A DNA stretch of 64,000 nt, from contig NZ_CP154845.1 in assembly GCF_047302285.1 (NCBI RefSeq), positions 4,092,001-4,156,000 on the forward strand, in the 5' to 3' direction. The number at the start of each line of letters is the position of its first letter. The stretch's first letter is position 1. This stretch comes from Robertmurraya sp047302285 (GTDB lineage: Bacteria > Bacillota > Bacilli > Bacillales > Cytobacillaceae). The translations under genes and the position numbers were made by a program. Below, piece after piece: positions 50,580 through 59,212 of the stretch. A model generated the notes under the pieces. It did no database searches. It worked only from the letters and a program-made list of their open reading frames with translations, and was not told where the DNA came from.

Positions 50580-51758
50580 TTAAATCCGATAATTTGTTTT
50601 TTGAATAAGCTTGCCATCGACAAAGACGCTTGTAATAACCGGAAAATCACCAGAAATTTTCTCGATGATTAATAGATCTGCTTTTTTCCCTTCACGAACT
50701 GACCCTATGTCATGGTCCATCTTTACCGCCTTCGCTGGATTAATGGTGACAAGTCTGATCATGTCCGCCAAATCCATCCCATATTTATCTACTAAAGTAA
50801 AGATAGAATGAAGCATCGCGGCTGGGTAATAATCACTGCACAAAATATCGATCGCTTCCTCCTGTATGGCTTCAGCAGCTCCGAGATTTCCGCTATGTGA
50901 GCCTCCGAGAAGAACATTTGGTGCACCAGCAATCGTGTACATACCTAGTTGCTGAGCTCTTTTTGCAACATCAAGGGTAATCGGAAATTCACTTATTGTT
51001 GTGCCAAAGCTATGAACGAGATCGATTTTTTCAATCGTATCATCATCATGTGAGGCAACCGCAATCTGATGCTGATGTGCCAGCTCTGCGATCTCTTTAA
51101 TATCTTCAACCGAAAGCTTTTCTTTTGTCTGGTGATTGCGAATTAGGACCTCAATAGATGAATCATTCAGATTGTTATAGCCCCTCACTGTTTTCCGATA
51201 AACCTCTAAATGACGATATTGTCCCTGTCCCGGAGTGTGATCCATAAATGACAATAAATGAACCTTTTTTTCCGTTATATAACGTTTAAGATTCTCGATT
51301 TCTTCCACATTATCAATCTCAAATCTAGCATGGAAACGATGACGGACGAGATGCTTTGTATGATGACTTTTTTCAATTAAATCAATAAATTTGCGTACAT
51401 TTTCCGGCTCACGGATCGGCTTATAGTCATACTCTGATCCTTTAAAAAGAGAAAGTGAATGAAACATTGTCGTAATTCCGTGTGTAATCAATTCTTTTTC
51501 CGATTCTCTTAAACTCAGATCAAAATTCATCAACGATGTCGGACGTGGAGCTGCCATATGTTCAATATAATCTGAATGGATGTCAATAAAACCTGGTGAG
51601 ACATAGCCACCACCAGCATCTACCACTTCAATCCCTTCCTGAAACTTAATTTCTCCTCTTGGGGCAATCTTAGCGATCCGATCTTCTTCTATTAATAAAT
51701 CATATCCATACAAAACTGTATCTTCGGTGATCAATCTTCCATTTGTTATGACGTACAA
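50580..51758 (-). CDS. phnM: PhnM, ribose 1-methylphosphonate 5-triphosphate pyrophosphohydrolase
   Basis: A 392-residue amidohydrolase-fold enzyme. The metal-binding motif after strand 1 reads GFIDIHSDYIEH, with further ligands in VASHDDDT and HSGNLGAAEA contexts. PhnM removes pyrophosphate from the ribose triphosphate intermediate of C-P lyase catabolism. It starts with TTG, seven bases after AGGAGG. It lies between phnK and phnL; in E. coli the order is phnK-L-M, so this locus has M and L exchanged. Confidence 0.92.
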   Translation of the reverse strand: MYVITNGRLITEDTVLYGYDLLIEEDRIAKIAPRGEIKFQEGIEVVDAGGGYVSPGFIDIHSDYIEHMAAPRPTSLMNFDLSLRESEKELITHGITTMFHSLSLFKGSEYDYKPIREPENVRKFIDLIEKSHHTKHLVRHRFHARFEIDNVEEIENLKRYITEKKVHLLSFMDHTPGQGQYRHLEVYRKTVRGYNNLNDSSIEVLIRNHQTKEKLSVEDIKEIAELAHQHQIAVASHDDDTIEKIDLVHSFGTTISEFPITLDVAKRAQQLGMYTIAGAPNVLLGGSHSGNLGAAEAIQEEAIDILCSDYYPAAMLHSIFTLVDKYGMDLADMIRLVTINPAKAVKMDHDIGSVREGKKADLLIIEKISGDFPVITSVFVDGKLIQKTNYRI

Positions 51759-51793
51759 AATACTTCCTCCTAAACATCCAATTTTAGATGCAT

Positions 51794-52639
51794 CTAAAGC
51801 AATGAATGAACCAATTGTTGTGTATATTGATGCTGTGGGTCCTCTAGGATCTGATCCGTCAGCCCTTGCTCGATTACTTTTCCTTCTAGCATCACAAGCG
51901 TGCGGTCAGCAAGCATTCGTATCACGCCTAAATCATGGGATACGAGCACTATACTGATACCAAGCTCCCGTTGCAAACTTTTAATTAAATCAAGCACACT
52001 CGCTTGCACGGAGAGGTCAAGTCCTGTTGTGACTTCATCTAATAAAAGTAAGGGTGGGTGATTGGATAACGCCTTGGCAATTTGAACGCGCTGCTGCATA
52101 CCACCGGAAAAATTTTTCGGCGCTTCTTTTCTACGATGTATCGGAATATGGACCTTATTCAACAATTCAGTTCCTCTGCTCTCCATCATCCCTACATGGT
52201 TGTTGCCTGCAGCAATCAGTTTCTCAGCAATATTACCAATCGAAGAAAAGTTCATCCTTAAACCTAATAACGGATTTTGATAGACTTTCCCCATGATGTG
52301 ATTACGAATATAACGTTGCTGCTGGGAAGATTCTTGAAATAGATTTTTCTCCCCATTTTGATAGTCGCCAACATAAGCTTCCCCACTCGTCACGTCTTGG
52401 TCAAAATAAAGGCATTGCATTAAGGTTGATTTCCCACTACCACTTTCGCCGACAATGCCAAGAACTTCCCCTGGAAAGACGTCAAAGGAAACATTCAGGC
52501 AAGCATATACGGTTCCACAAACCTGACAGTAGTTTTTCACAAGGCTTGACGATTCTCCACTTCGACAATGGAAACACCCTGGACCGTATTGCTTATTTAA
52601 GTTCTTCACTGCTAAAACTGGAACTTCAAATTCAGTCAT
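51794..52639 (-). CDS. phnK: C-P lyase complex ABC protein PhnK with cysteine-rich insertion
   Basis: A 281-residue ABC protein: Walker A GESGSGKST, signature FSGGMQQR, Walker B LLLLDEVTTGLDLS, H-loop LVSHDLG. Compared with the E. coli protein (~250 residues) there is an extra segment near residues 20-47 with C22-x2-C25-x12-C38-x2-C41 plus Cys47, which looks like a small zinc ribbon. PhnK docks on the PhnGHIJ core and its ATPase drives the reaction cycle. The start follows phnJ directly and has GGAGTGAAATAA before the ATG. Confidence 0.92.
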   Translation of the reverse strand: MTEFEVPVLAVKNLNKQYGPGCFHCRSGESSSLVKNYCQVCGTVYACLNVSFDVFPGEVLGIVGESGSGKSTLMQCLYFDQDVTSGEAYVGDYQNGEKNLFQESSQQQRYIRNHIMGKVYQNPLLGLRMNFSSIGNIAEKLIAAGNNHVGMMESRGTELLNKVHIPIHRRKEAPKNFSGGMQQRVQIAKALSNHPPLLLLDEVTTGLDLSVQASVLDLIKSLQRELGISIVLVSHDLGVIRMLADRTLVMLEGKVIEQGLTDQILEDPQHQYTQQLVHSLL

Positions 52640-53485
52640 TTATTTCACTCCAACGGAATTTAATTTTTCGAGACAATAGCTCGTGTCATTGCATTGATAA
52701 ACTGTTTCATCCGTTAATTCATCAACAAGCTCATCTAAAAAGACACCCGCTTCCCCACATATGCGACAATGTTTATCCTCAAAGGTTTCCGCTTGAAATG
52801 GATAATCTTCAAAATCTAGTGACACGACCTTTGTATAAGGAGGAACAGCGTATACCTTCTTTTCACGTCCTGCCCCAAGTAATATTAACGCTTCACTATG
52901 ATTCATTTTTGGATTATCAAAGCGTGGAATCGGACTTGGTGCCATCACATAGCGATCATAAACGAGAACGGGATGATCTGCTCCTGTTGTCATACTTCCA
53001 TACTTCATAATCTGTTCAAATAGCATCAGCCATGCTCCGCTATATTCTCTTTCCGCATGAAGCTTCTTTGTTTCCGTTTCACTCGGTTCATAATAACGAA
53101 GTGGTTCTGGTAGCGGTACTTGCAAAACAAGAATTTGTTCCTTCGTTAACGGTACTTCCGGAATTCGGTGCCTTGACTGAATCAAAGTTGCCTCTGAGGT
53201 GTACTCGGTTACTTCCACTCCTGTCGTATTGGAAACAAGCTTCTTTATATTAACGGCATTGACAGATTCATCTGAACCTTGATCGATGACCTTTAAAATG
53301 TCCTTTTTCCCTATTAAGGATAGTGTTAATTGCAGGCCACCGGTCCCCCAGCCTCTACCAATTGGCATTTCTCTTGAGGCAAACGGAACTTGATAGCCAG
53401 GAATGGAAATTGCTTTAAGAGTCGCTCTACGAATCTCACGTTTTGAACCTTCATCAAAAAAAGCGAAATTATAGGTAGTATTCAT
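52640..53485 (-). CDS. phnJ: PhnJ, radical SAM carbon-phosphorus lyase
   Basis: A 281-residue protein, the catalytic subunit that cleaves the C-P bond. The cluster cysteines are C240-x2-C243-x21-C265-x5-C271, the same spacing as E. coli PhnJ (241, 244, 266, 272). The glycine proposed to carry the radical lies in SIPGYQVPF (about residue 30), followed by REMPIGRGWGTGG. It overlaps phnI by 4 bp and abuts phnK. It starts with ATG behind AGAGGTGAG. All key residues are present, so the enzyme should be active. Confidence 0.95.
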   Translation of the reverse strand: MNTTYNFAFFDEGSKREIRRATLKAISIPGYQVPFASREMPIGRGWGTGGLQLTLSLIGKKDILKVIDQGSDESVNAVNIKKLVSNTTGVEVTEYTSEATLIQSRHRIPEVPLTKEQILVLQVPLPEPLRYYEPSETETKKLHAEREYSGAWLMLFEQIMKYGSMTTGADHPVLVYDRYVMAPSPIPRFDNPKMNHSEALILLGAGREKKVYAVPPYTKVVSLDFEDYPFQAETFEDKHCRICGEAGVFLDELVDELTDETVYQCNDTSYCLEKLNSVGVK

Positions 53486-54600
53486 CCATTTCTCACCTCT
53501 TCTCTTTCCTCTTTTTTCGTCTTTCTTACACTATCCAATTTCGATTGGAAAGTGACATAATGAGGCATTTTCAAATGTGAGATGAACCCTGTTGATTCAA
53601 CGGAATCAATATGATAGAGGACAAACTCTTCATTATGACTCGGAAACTCTGGATTTGGATGTTCAAGACAATAATCTAAAATCCCCATCGCTATTGCCTT
53701 TGTCTCATTTTGTCCGAAGCAAAGACCATAGCCGATTTCAAATTCCATCTCTTTTTTTCCAAATTCCTTTTCAACGGTGAACGGCATAAGCATTTCCACT
53801 TCTGTCACCTTGACATCACCAAGATAATACTCATCCTCTTCATCATTTTCTTGAGCTGTTGGAGGAGCAATCGTTATTGGCAATTTACCGACTCGTAGCT
53901 CTCCAACAGTTGGATGTAGAGCACCGTATCCACGGATGACTGCATAAGCCAACGATGTGACAGCCCCTGTTTGACCTCTCGTTAAAACCTGTAATCTTTG
54001 GCTTCTAGTCGATGGAAACTCCAAACTCTCTCTCGTCACATCATCTGGCTCTTCGTCATTGTTCTCACATGGAGAAATCAGGCCTTCTTTTCGCAAGTAA
54101 TCAAGCACTTTCGGAAGGGTTAGTTCTCCTATTGACACCTGTTCTGATTTTTCGTACAGATAATCGTGTAACCACTCCTGAACGCTATTATCCGTTTCAG
54201 ACATTAATTGAAAATCAAGCAATCTGTGCGTATAATCGGTTGTTGCTCCAAGAATTTGTCCACCTGGTATATCCTTAAAGCTCGCGGAAATACGGCGTTC
54301 CACCTTCATATCATGAGATTCGATCATTTTTGAATAATGCTTTCTCGGAACAGTTGAGCGGAATGCTCTCAACAAGAAAACCGCTTCTTCTGGATTTCCT
54401 TCTGCTTGCTTAATTGCTAAAGCGGCTAGTGTTTCATCATAAAGACTACTTTCAGACATCACTTGATCGATGAGGCCCCGCATGCCCGCTTGGATTTTTT
54501 CCACTTCAATCGTTTGTCCATGCTGGACTCTTTCATATTTCAGACGCTTAATCGATTCTTCAATCGCAAGCGTTCCCCCTTTTACCGCTACATATCCCAT
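53482..54600 (-). CDS. phnI: PhnI, C-P lyase core nucleosidase subunit
   Basis: A 372-residue protein matching PhnI, starting MGYVAVKGGTLAIEESIKRL. PhnI with G, H and L displaces adenine from ATP by the phosphonate. Typical stretches include GMRGLIDQVMSESSLYDE and TRGQTGAVTSLAYAVIRGYGA. The start overlaps the phnH stop by one base and the end overlaps phnJ by 4 bp. An Asp/Glu-rich loop occurs near residue 250. Length agrees with the family (~350-370). Confidence 0.94.
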   Translation of the reverse strand: MGYVAVKGGTLAIEESIKRLKYERVQHGQTIEVEKIQAGMRGLIDQVMSESSLYDETLAALAIKQAEGNPEEAVFLLRAFRSTVPRKHYSKMIESHDMKVERRISASFKDIPGGQILGATTDYTHRLLDFQLMSETDNSVQEWLHDYLYEKSEQVSIGELTLPKVLDYLRKEGLISPCENNDEEPDDVTRESLEFPSTRSQRLQVLTRGQTGAVTSLAYAVIRGYGALHPTVGELRVGKLPITIAPPTAQENDEEDEYYLGDVKVTEVEMLMPFTVEKEFGKKEMEFEIGYGLCFGQNETKAIAMGILDYCLEHPNPEFPSHNEEFVLYHIDSVESTGFISHLKMPHYVTFQSKLDSVRKTKKEEREEVRNG

Positions 54601-55193
54601 TAGCCGATCACCCTATTTACCTTAATTTGTGTTGTACGTGGTAATGACAAAAGCTGATGTTCTTGATCGACAAACATCAGATCCACCCCAAGTGGAAATT
54701 CCTCGTTTTTCACTTGACGGTCCTCGACCCACTCTCTCTTCGTCTCTACATGCACATACTCGTCGATTTGAATACCAGGTCCCTCTAGCCTCAATGTGGA
54801 AGTATTCGTTACTTCATCTACTTCCACGAAAATCGTGGCAGAATCATGAGGATTTTTTAAAGTGCCAGGCTTTGCCTTTTCAATCGCTTCCTTTAATGCT
54901 GTTTCTTCAGCATCCTTTAAGACAAAGATGTAATCCGCTTCCTCTGTTTCAACAGGCTTGGCGTATGTGTATTGATTAATCAATTTAGAAATGATCGCTT
55001 CTTTTTTTGAAAACACTTTAAAGGATACTTCTTGATCAAATAATGTGAAGGCTAATAGTAAAAATGGCTTTGCTTCATTTTCCTCAATCAAAGCCGTTTC
55101 CTTTGATAAATCTGCCAGTTGTCCAGGTCTTGCCATCGAGTTAACAATTTTTCGATACACTGTTTGAATATCGTGAACCATATCTAGCTTCAC
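54600..55193 (-). CDS. phnH: PhnH, C-P lyase core subunit
   Basis: A 197-residue PhnH protein. The start region VHDIQTVYRKIVNSMARPGQ is the family hallmark, and the end LLSLPRTTQIKVNRVIG is also conserved. PhnH binds within the PhnGHIJ core. I start at a GTG eight bases after AGGAGG; an ATG four codons later is further from that site. The gene is separated from phnG by 13 bp and overlaps phnI by one base. Confidence 0.93.
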   Translation of the reverse strand: MKLDMVHDIQTVYRKIVNSMARPGQLADLSKETALIEENEAKPFLLLAFTLFDQEVSFKVFSKKEAIISKLINQYTYAKPVETEEADYIFVLKDAEETALKEAIEKAKPGTLKNPHDSATIFVEVDEVTNTSTLRLEGPGIQIDEYVHVETKREWVEDRQVKNEEFPLGVDLMFVDQEHQLLSLPRTTQIKVNRVIG

Positions 55194-55206
55194 TCTCTAT
55201 TCCTCC

Positions 55207-55632
55207 TTATGAAACATCCATCGTTTCAAATTGAACCTTTGTTTTCAAAATAGACTGGTCATCTACTTTTTTTGACTGTAAAATATTTCCTTCTTCCTTT
55301 TCTAATCGCTCAACCCAAGTGTTTGTCTCTTGTAGATTCGCTTCAAAGGCAGCATCAATGACAGCCAATTTGTAGGCATAATCGAGCTGATCGCCAATGA
55401 TAATGCCCATGCCGATTGCCCCTTCTACTTGAACCTTACATTCCGTCACAAAAACTTCACCTGGATAAAATAATGTTTTCTTAGAGGTTTCACGTACTTT
55501 CATCATCACTAAACCATGTTCTGGTTCCTGAATGACCTTCACCTCATAGTTGTCCGTAATCGTTTTTGCCAGTTGTTCTACTAGATTTCGAGAGCCATTG
55601 ATTAAGATTTCCGTTCTTTGTCTTCTTTTCAT
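55207..55632 (-). CDS. phnG: PhnG, C-P lyase core subunit
   Basis: A 141-residue PhnG protein, first gene of the C-P lyase operon. It begins MKRRQRTEILINGSRNLVEQ, and the conserved central segment FYPGEVFVTECKVQVEGAIG precedes GDQLDYAYKLAVIDAAFEAN. PhnG assembles with H, I and J in a 2:2:2:2 core. The ATG follows GGAGGCCCTTAG. A candidate sigma-A promoter lies just upstream. No phnF-type regulator precedes it. Confidence 0.93.
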   Translation of the reverse strand: MKRRQRTEILINGSRNLVEQLAKTITDNYEVKVIQEPEHGLVMMKVRETSKKTLFYPGEVFVTECKVQVEGAIGMGIIIGDQLDYAYKLAVIDAAFEANLQETNTWVERLEKEEGNILQSKKVDDQSILKTKVQFETMDVS

Positions 55633-55658
55633 CTAAGGGCCTCCGTATATGTATTTGG

Positions 55659-55687
55659 TTTACAACACTAATCTATCTTGTTGCCAA
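55659..55687 (-). promoter_or_regulatory. candidate promoter of the C-P lyase operon
   Basis: Minus strand TTGCCA-like hexamer TTGGCA (55682-55687), 17-bp spacer, TGTAAA (55659-55664), 26 bp before the phnG start. I see no convincing PhoP box. Confidence 0.5.
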
Positions 55688-55741
55688 GTGAGTGAACGTT
55701 AAAGAATCGTGAAGTTTGTTTGGATTTTGTAAAGAGGATGC

Positions 55742-55768
55742 AAAAAAAGCCACCATAATTGGTGACTT
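55742..55768 (-). terminator. rho-independent terminator of the polytopic membrane protein gene
   Basis: AAGTCACC pairs with GGTGGCTT (one G-T) around AATTAT, followed by a T-run on the minus strand. It insulates the phn operon from the gene upstream. Confidence 0.85.
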
Positions 55769-55783
55769 TTCATCTGAGAAAAA

Positions 55784-57157
55784 TTATAGAAAAAACAAGG
55801 CTAGAATGGTTCCGGCACTACCGAATAAGAGGGCAAAAACCAAATTCCATAGTGAAACAAAATAGGGATTTGTTTTCAGTATTGAACCAGTTAATGAAAC
55901 GCTTAAATTATATGGTCCCGCTACAGCCGTCGACAAGCTTGACATAATTAAAACAAAACCGATGCTAATTGGAGAAATGGTTGCCATAAGTGGCTTTAAG
56001 ATTTCTCCAAGAATGCTGAAAGTGACCAATGGGTGAAAGCCGACCATCGCAAACAGTAAAAAGATCACTTGAATAATGACAAAAAGAAGGATAGGATACT
56101 CTGCTGCTAAAAAGAATGGATGCTGCATATAGGAAAAAATCGATGTTTCTTTTAGCATCGTAATAAAAAATCCTGCACTTAAAAACAAAAAGAAATAGTT
56201 TTGTAGTTTACTAGTGCTTCTTTGCCAGCTTTTCACACTGTAACTCAAATAAGCCTTAAACCGTTTAATCAATAATGACCATATGATGGAAAAAGGGATA
56301 ATTACGAGTGTAACCGAAGTAATAAAGCCGATATCCGTCCAGTTTCGGAACATATTGACGCTCGTAATAAAAAGGGCAAGAGCAAAAATCATGATGGCGA
56401 TTTTTTTATAATTGGACATCGATAATGGCTCATTGCCACTATCCCCTTTTTCATATTTGTATTTCTTGTATTTGAAACCCATTAACCAATCCAATAACAG
56501 GAGTAACAGCGAAAGCATTAAGAGCCATGGTAAATAGGTTGTGTAGCCAACACCTGTCACATCAACCGTCATCGCGACTAATAACTCCATCGGACTCCAA
56601 ATTAAACAAAGACTATACCCTCTTAAAACGGATTGACTAATCAGTTTGTTTTTTATTTGGCTACTGACATTGCTTAAATTTCTCAATAAAGAGTTGATTA
56701 AAAGTGGTAATGTAGCCAAGTTTAAAAATGACCCCACTAAAAAAGAAGATAAAGAGCCACGATTGTACACTTGACCAAGATGATCAATATTTGCTTTCAA
56801 TAATTTGTTTACATTGTGTTCATACTTCCCTACTTTAATAATACTAGTGATAAAAGGAAGAATGATGATTAATCCTAATAAATCTAACATGGAGAGCATT
56901 TTATAAGGAATCGTTAAGAAAGATTCTTGTTTCATAATAACAATCGCTATACCGATCAATAGAAAAATACTGCCCGTATATTTAATGAATCTGTCTGTTC
57001 TATGAAAAGAAATCCCGATACAAATAATGGCTAATATTCCAATTACGTACGTCAACATGTTACTTTGGATAAATAAATTTAATAGATTAAGTGCTATCAC
57101 AAAACTAAAAAGGCAAATGACCAAGGATGAATATGTAGAATTCACCTTTATTTTCAC
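55784..57157 (-). CDS. polytopic membrane protein, unassigned transporter-like
   Basis: A 457-residue protein with about twelve hydrophobic spans and a short charged central loop (KYKKYKYEKGDSGNEPLS, residues ~245-262) dividing two halves. The second half contains SSLSTAVAGPYNLSVSLTGS, a small-residue re-entrant-like stretch as in dicarboxylate carriers of the ion-transporter superfamily. I do not recognise the family with certainty. It starts with GTG eight bases after GAGG. It is ended by its own terminator before the phn operon, so a role in phosphonate use is not indicated. Confidence 0.7.
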   Translation of the reverse strand: MKIKVNSTYSSLVICLFSFVIALNLLNLFIQSNMLTYVIGILAIICIGISFHRTDRFIKYTGSIFLLIGIAIVIMKQESFLTIPYKMLSMLDLLGLIIILPFITSIIKVGKYEHNVNKLLKANIDHLGQVYNRGSLSSFLVGSFLNLATLPLLINSLLRNLSNVSSQIKNKLISQSVLRGYSLCLIWSPMELLVAMTVDVTGVGYTTYLPWLLMLSLLLLLLDWLMGFKYKKYKYEKGDSGNEPLSMSNYKKIAIMIFALALFITSVNMFRNWTDIGFITSVTLVIIPFSIIWSLLIKRFKAYLSYSVKSWQRSTSKLQNYFFLFLSAGFFITMLKETSIFSYMQHPFFLAAEYPILLFVIIQVIFLLFAMVGFHPLVTFSILGEILKPLMATISPISIGFVLIMSSLSTAVAGPYNLSVSLTGSILKTNPYFVSLWNLVFALLFGSAGTILALFFL

Positions 57158-57270
57158 TTCGTCTAACCTCGATTCAAACTATAATTTAATGGCCATGATA
57201 TATTGGGTGATGATCAGATTTTTTTAAATTCATAAATGATGGGATGGAAGCAGGCAATTTAGCCAAGCTT

Positions 57271-57447
57271 GTATCCGAATTGTGGGTTGGATTCGGACTC
57301 TTCCTAAAAATATAACCTTGGACTTGTCCGAATTGGGCTTGGATTCGGACTCAATCTCGTACTACATCCCAATGTGGGTCCGAATCGCGACCGGATTCGG
57401 ACTCAATCCAGCACTACAACCTTGATCATGTCCGAATCCACCCTAGA
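57271..57447. repeat. tandem hairpin array, four units, 52-53 bp period
   Basis: TCCGAAT starts at 57274, 57327, 57379 and 57431. In units 1-3 GTCCGAAT-type arms pair with ATTCGGAC around 9-12 nt, followed by a linker with TACATCC/CTACAACC. The fourth unit is truncated. The period equals that of the arrays at 4141-4334 and 12543-12715, although the sequence is different. Confidence 0.82.
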
Positions 57448-57471
57448 ATTTATTTTCTAGATACAGATAAA

Positions 57472-57488
57472 GGGCGCATTATGCGCCC
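57472..57488. terminator. terminator of the uronate operon
   Basis: GGGCGCAT and ATGCGCCC form an 8-bp palindromic stem ten bases after the kdgA stop. The minus strand continues TTTATC, so the T-run is short. Confidence 0.6.
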
Positions 57489-57498
57489 CTAATTTTTA

Positions 57499-58143
57499 TT
57501 ACTTTGTTTCTCTAGCTCGCTTTACTTCTTCGACAAACTGACTAGCTTTCAACGTAACTTTTTGACAGTATTCCTCATCAATGACTTGTTTCATATCTAC
57601 AAGTGTGCTTCCTGCACCAGCTGCGACAGCACCTGCACGGATATATTCACCAACGTTAGAAACATCAATTCCTCCAGTTGGCATTAATGGGATATGAGGC
57701 AGTGGTCCACGCATATCTTTAAAGAAACGTGGCCCTAGTAAATTAGCAGGGAATACTTTAATTAAGTCTGCTCCGTTTTCATAAGCAGTTAAAATTTCTG
57801 TTGGTGTAAACGCACCAGGTACACTTACGACACCGTATCTTTTTGTCATCTTGATGGTTTCAATATTGACAACCGGTGAGAACACGAATTTTGCCCCAGC
57901 CATAATCGATGCTCTTGCTGTTTCAGGATCTAGGACTGTTCCAACTCCTACGATTACCTCGTCTTTCAATTCATCGGCAACCATCTCAACTAATGATAAA
58001 ATTTTTGGCGTTTCTACTGTTAATTCAAGAGCCTTAACGCCACCAGCACTTAATGCTTTTGCCACTGGAATGATATTATCTTTATTAGCTCCACGTATAA
58101 CTGCGACAATCCCACTATCTTTAATCTGATCGATAAGATTCAT
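57499..58143 (-). CDS. kdgA: KDPG/KHG aldolase
   Basis: A 214-residue class I aldolase. The Schiff-base lysine is in LIKVFPANLLGP, the catalytic Glu in KALELTVETP, and MPTGGID binds phosphate. It splits 2-keto-3-deoxy-6-phosphogluconate into pyruvate and glyceraldehyde 3-phosphate. I start at the ATG at 58143 behind GGTGGAGGTATT; the frame extends further upstream into the end of kdgK but without family sequence. Last gene of the uronate operon. Confidence 0.92.
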   Translation of the reverse strand: MNLIDQIKDSGIVAVIRGANKDNIIPVAKALSAGGVKALELTVETPKILSLVEMVADELKDEVIVGVGTVLDPETARASIMAGAKFVFSPVVNIETIKMTKRYGVVSVPGAFTPTEILTAYENGADLIKVFPANLLGPRFFKDMRGPLPHIPLMPTGGIDVSNVGEYIRAGAVAAGAGSTLVDMKQVIDEEYCQKVTLKASQFVEEVKRARETK

Positions 58144-58171
58144 AATACCTCCACCAAACCTTTTTTTGATA

Positions 58172-59119
58172 TTATCGATTAATATCGTCTTCTGTTGAAT
58201 GGAAAAAGCGGAACAGCTCATCTCGATCTGGTAAGCTTTCAAAGTCACCTTCTACTTGCGTCGCGATCGCTCCGACAGCATTTCCACGTTCAACAGCCTT
58301 CTCAAGTTCTATTCCATCCAATAATCCTGAAATAATCCCGGCAGCAAATCCATCACCAGCACCAACAGGGTCAATTACCGTCTCGACTGGGAATCCTGGA
58401 ACGAGCTTTATTTTATCTTTTGTACCGTAATACGCACCCTTTGCTCCTACTTTTAGGATGACAACAGAAGCGCCTTGATTTAAAAATAGCTGACAAAGTT
58501 TTTCCGGATCGCCTTCGCCAAACATAAATTTCCCTTCGTCTACGCCAGGGAGAACAATGTCCGCTAATCCAGCCAATTCAAGCAATACTTTTCTTGCTTC
58601 TTCTTCTGACCATAGCTTTTTTCGAAGATTAGGGTCAAAAACCACCTTTACACCATGTTCTTTAGCGATATGGATGGCATGCAATACCGTTTCGTAACAG
58701 CTTTTACTTAAAGCAGGAGTAATACCTGTGACATGTAAATACTTCGCCTTTTTTATATATTCTGGATCGATATCCTCTGGTAAAAGATGACTCGCTGCCG
58801 AGTTACTTCTATAATATTGCACACGAACATCCCCGCCATGACGAATCTCTTTAAAATAGATTCCAGTAGAGGCAGTCTTATCATATAACACTTGAGATAC
58901 GTCGACACCTTCTCCTCGGATAAATGAAAGTAAGGATTTGCCGAATTCATCTTCTCCAACCCTACTAATCCAACCAACTCCATGTCCTAAACGCGTTAAG
59001 CCAATCGCTACATTGGTTTCGGCACCACCAAATTTTCGCGAATACGTATGAGCATATCTCATTAGCGGAGAGGTAGGAGTGAAGACAACCATTGATTCTC
59101 CTATTGTTACAACGTCCAT
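58172..59119 (-). CDS. kdgK: 2-keto-3-deoxygluconate kinase
   Basis: A 315-residue PfkB-family sugar kinase. The N-terminus (VVTIGESMVVFTPTSP) and GGAETNVAIGLTRLG are characteristic, and the PfkB signature DPVGAGDGFAAGI contains the catalytic Asp. It phosphorylates KDG for cleavage by the aldolase encoded 28 bp downstream. Three ATG codons stand in a row; the third (59119) has the best distance (7 bases) from GGGGG. In operon with uxaC and the TRAP genes. Confidence 0.9.
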   Translation of the reverse strand: MDVVTIGESMVVFTPTSPLMRYAHTYSRKFGGAETNVAIGLTRLGHGVGWISRVGEDEFGKSLLSFIRGEGVDVSQVLYDKTASTGIYFKEIRHGGDVRVQYYRSNSAASHLLPEDIDPEYIKKAKYLHVTGITPALSKSCYETVLHAIHIAKEHGVKVVFDPNLRKKLWSEEEARKVLLELAGLADIVLPGVDEGKFMFGEGDPEKLCQLFLNQGASVVILKVGAKGAYYGTKDKIKLVPGFPVETVIDPVGAGDGFAAGIISGLLDGIELEKAVERGNAVGAIATQVEGDFESLPDRDELFRFFHSTEDDINR

Positions 59120-59155
59120 CATCATTCCCCCAATCATGTATTTATTCTTTAACGA

Positions 59156-59194
59156 GGTTAACGACAAAGATGGGGTACTTCTATTTAGTTAACC
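59156..59194. other. inverted repeat between uxaC and kdgK
   Basis: GGTTAAC and GTTAACC pair perfectly across a 25-nt loop. It may be a processing or attenuation element or an operator with widely spaced half-sites; nothing more can be said from sequence. Confidence 0.4.
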
Positions 59195-59212
59195 TTTCGT
59201 CTTTCCTTCGTT

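Noticed and set aside
57271..57447. CRISPR array
   Set aside because: Units are inverted repeats with related linkers and only three complete copies; no cas genes nearby.
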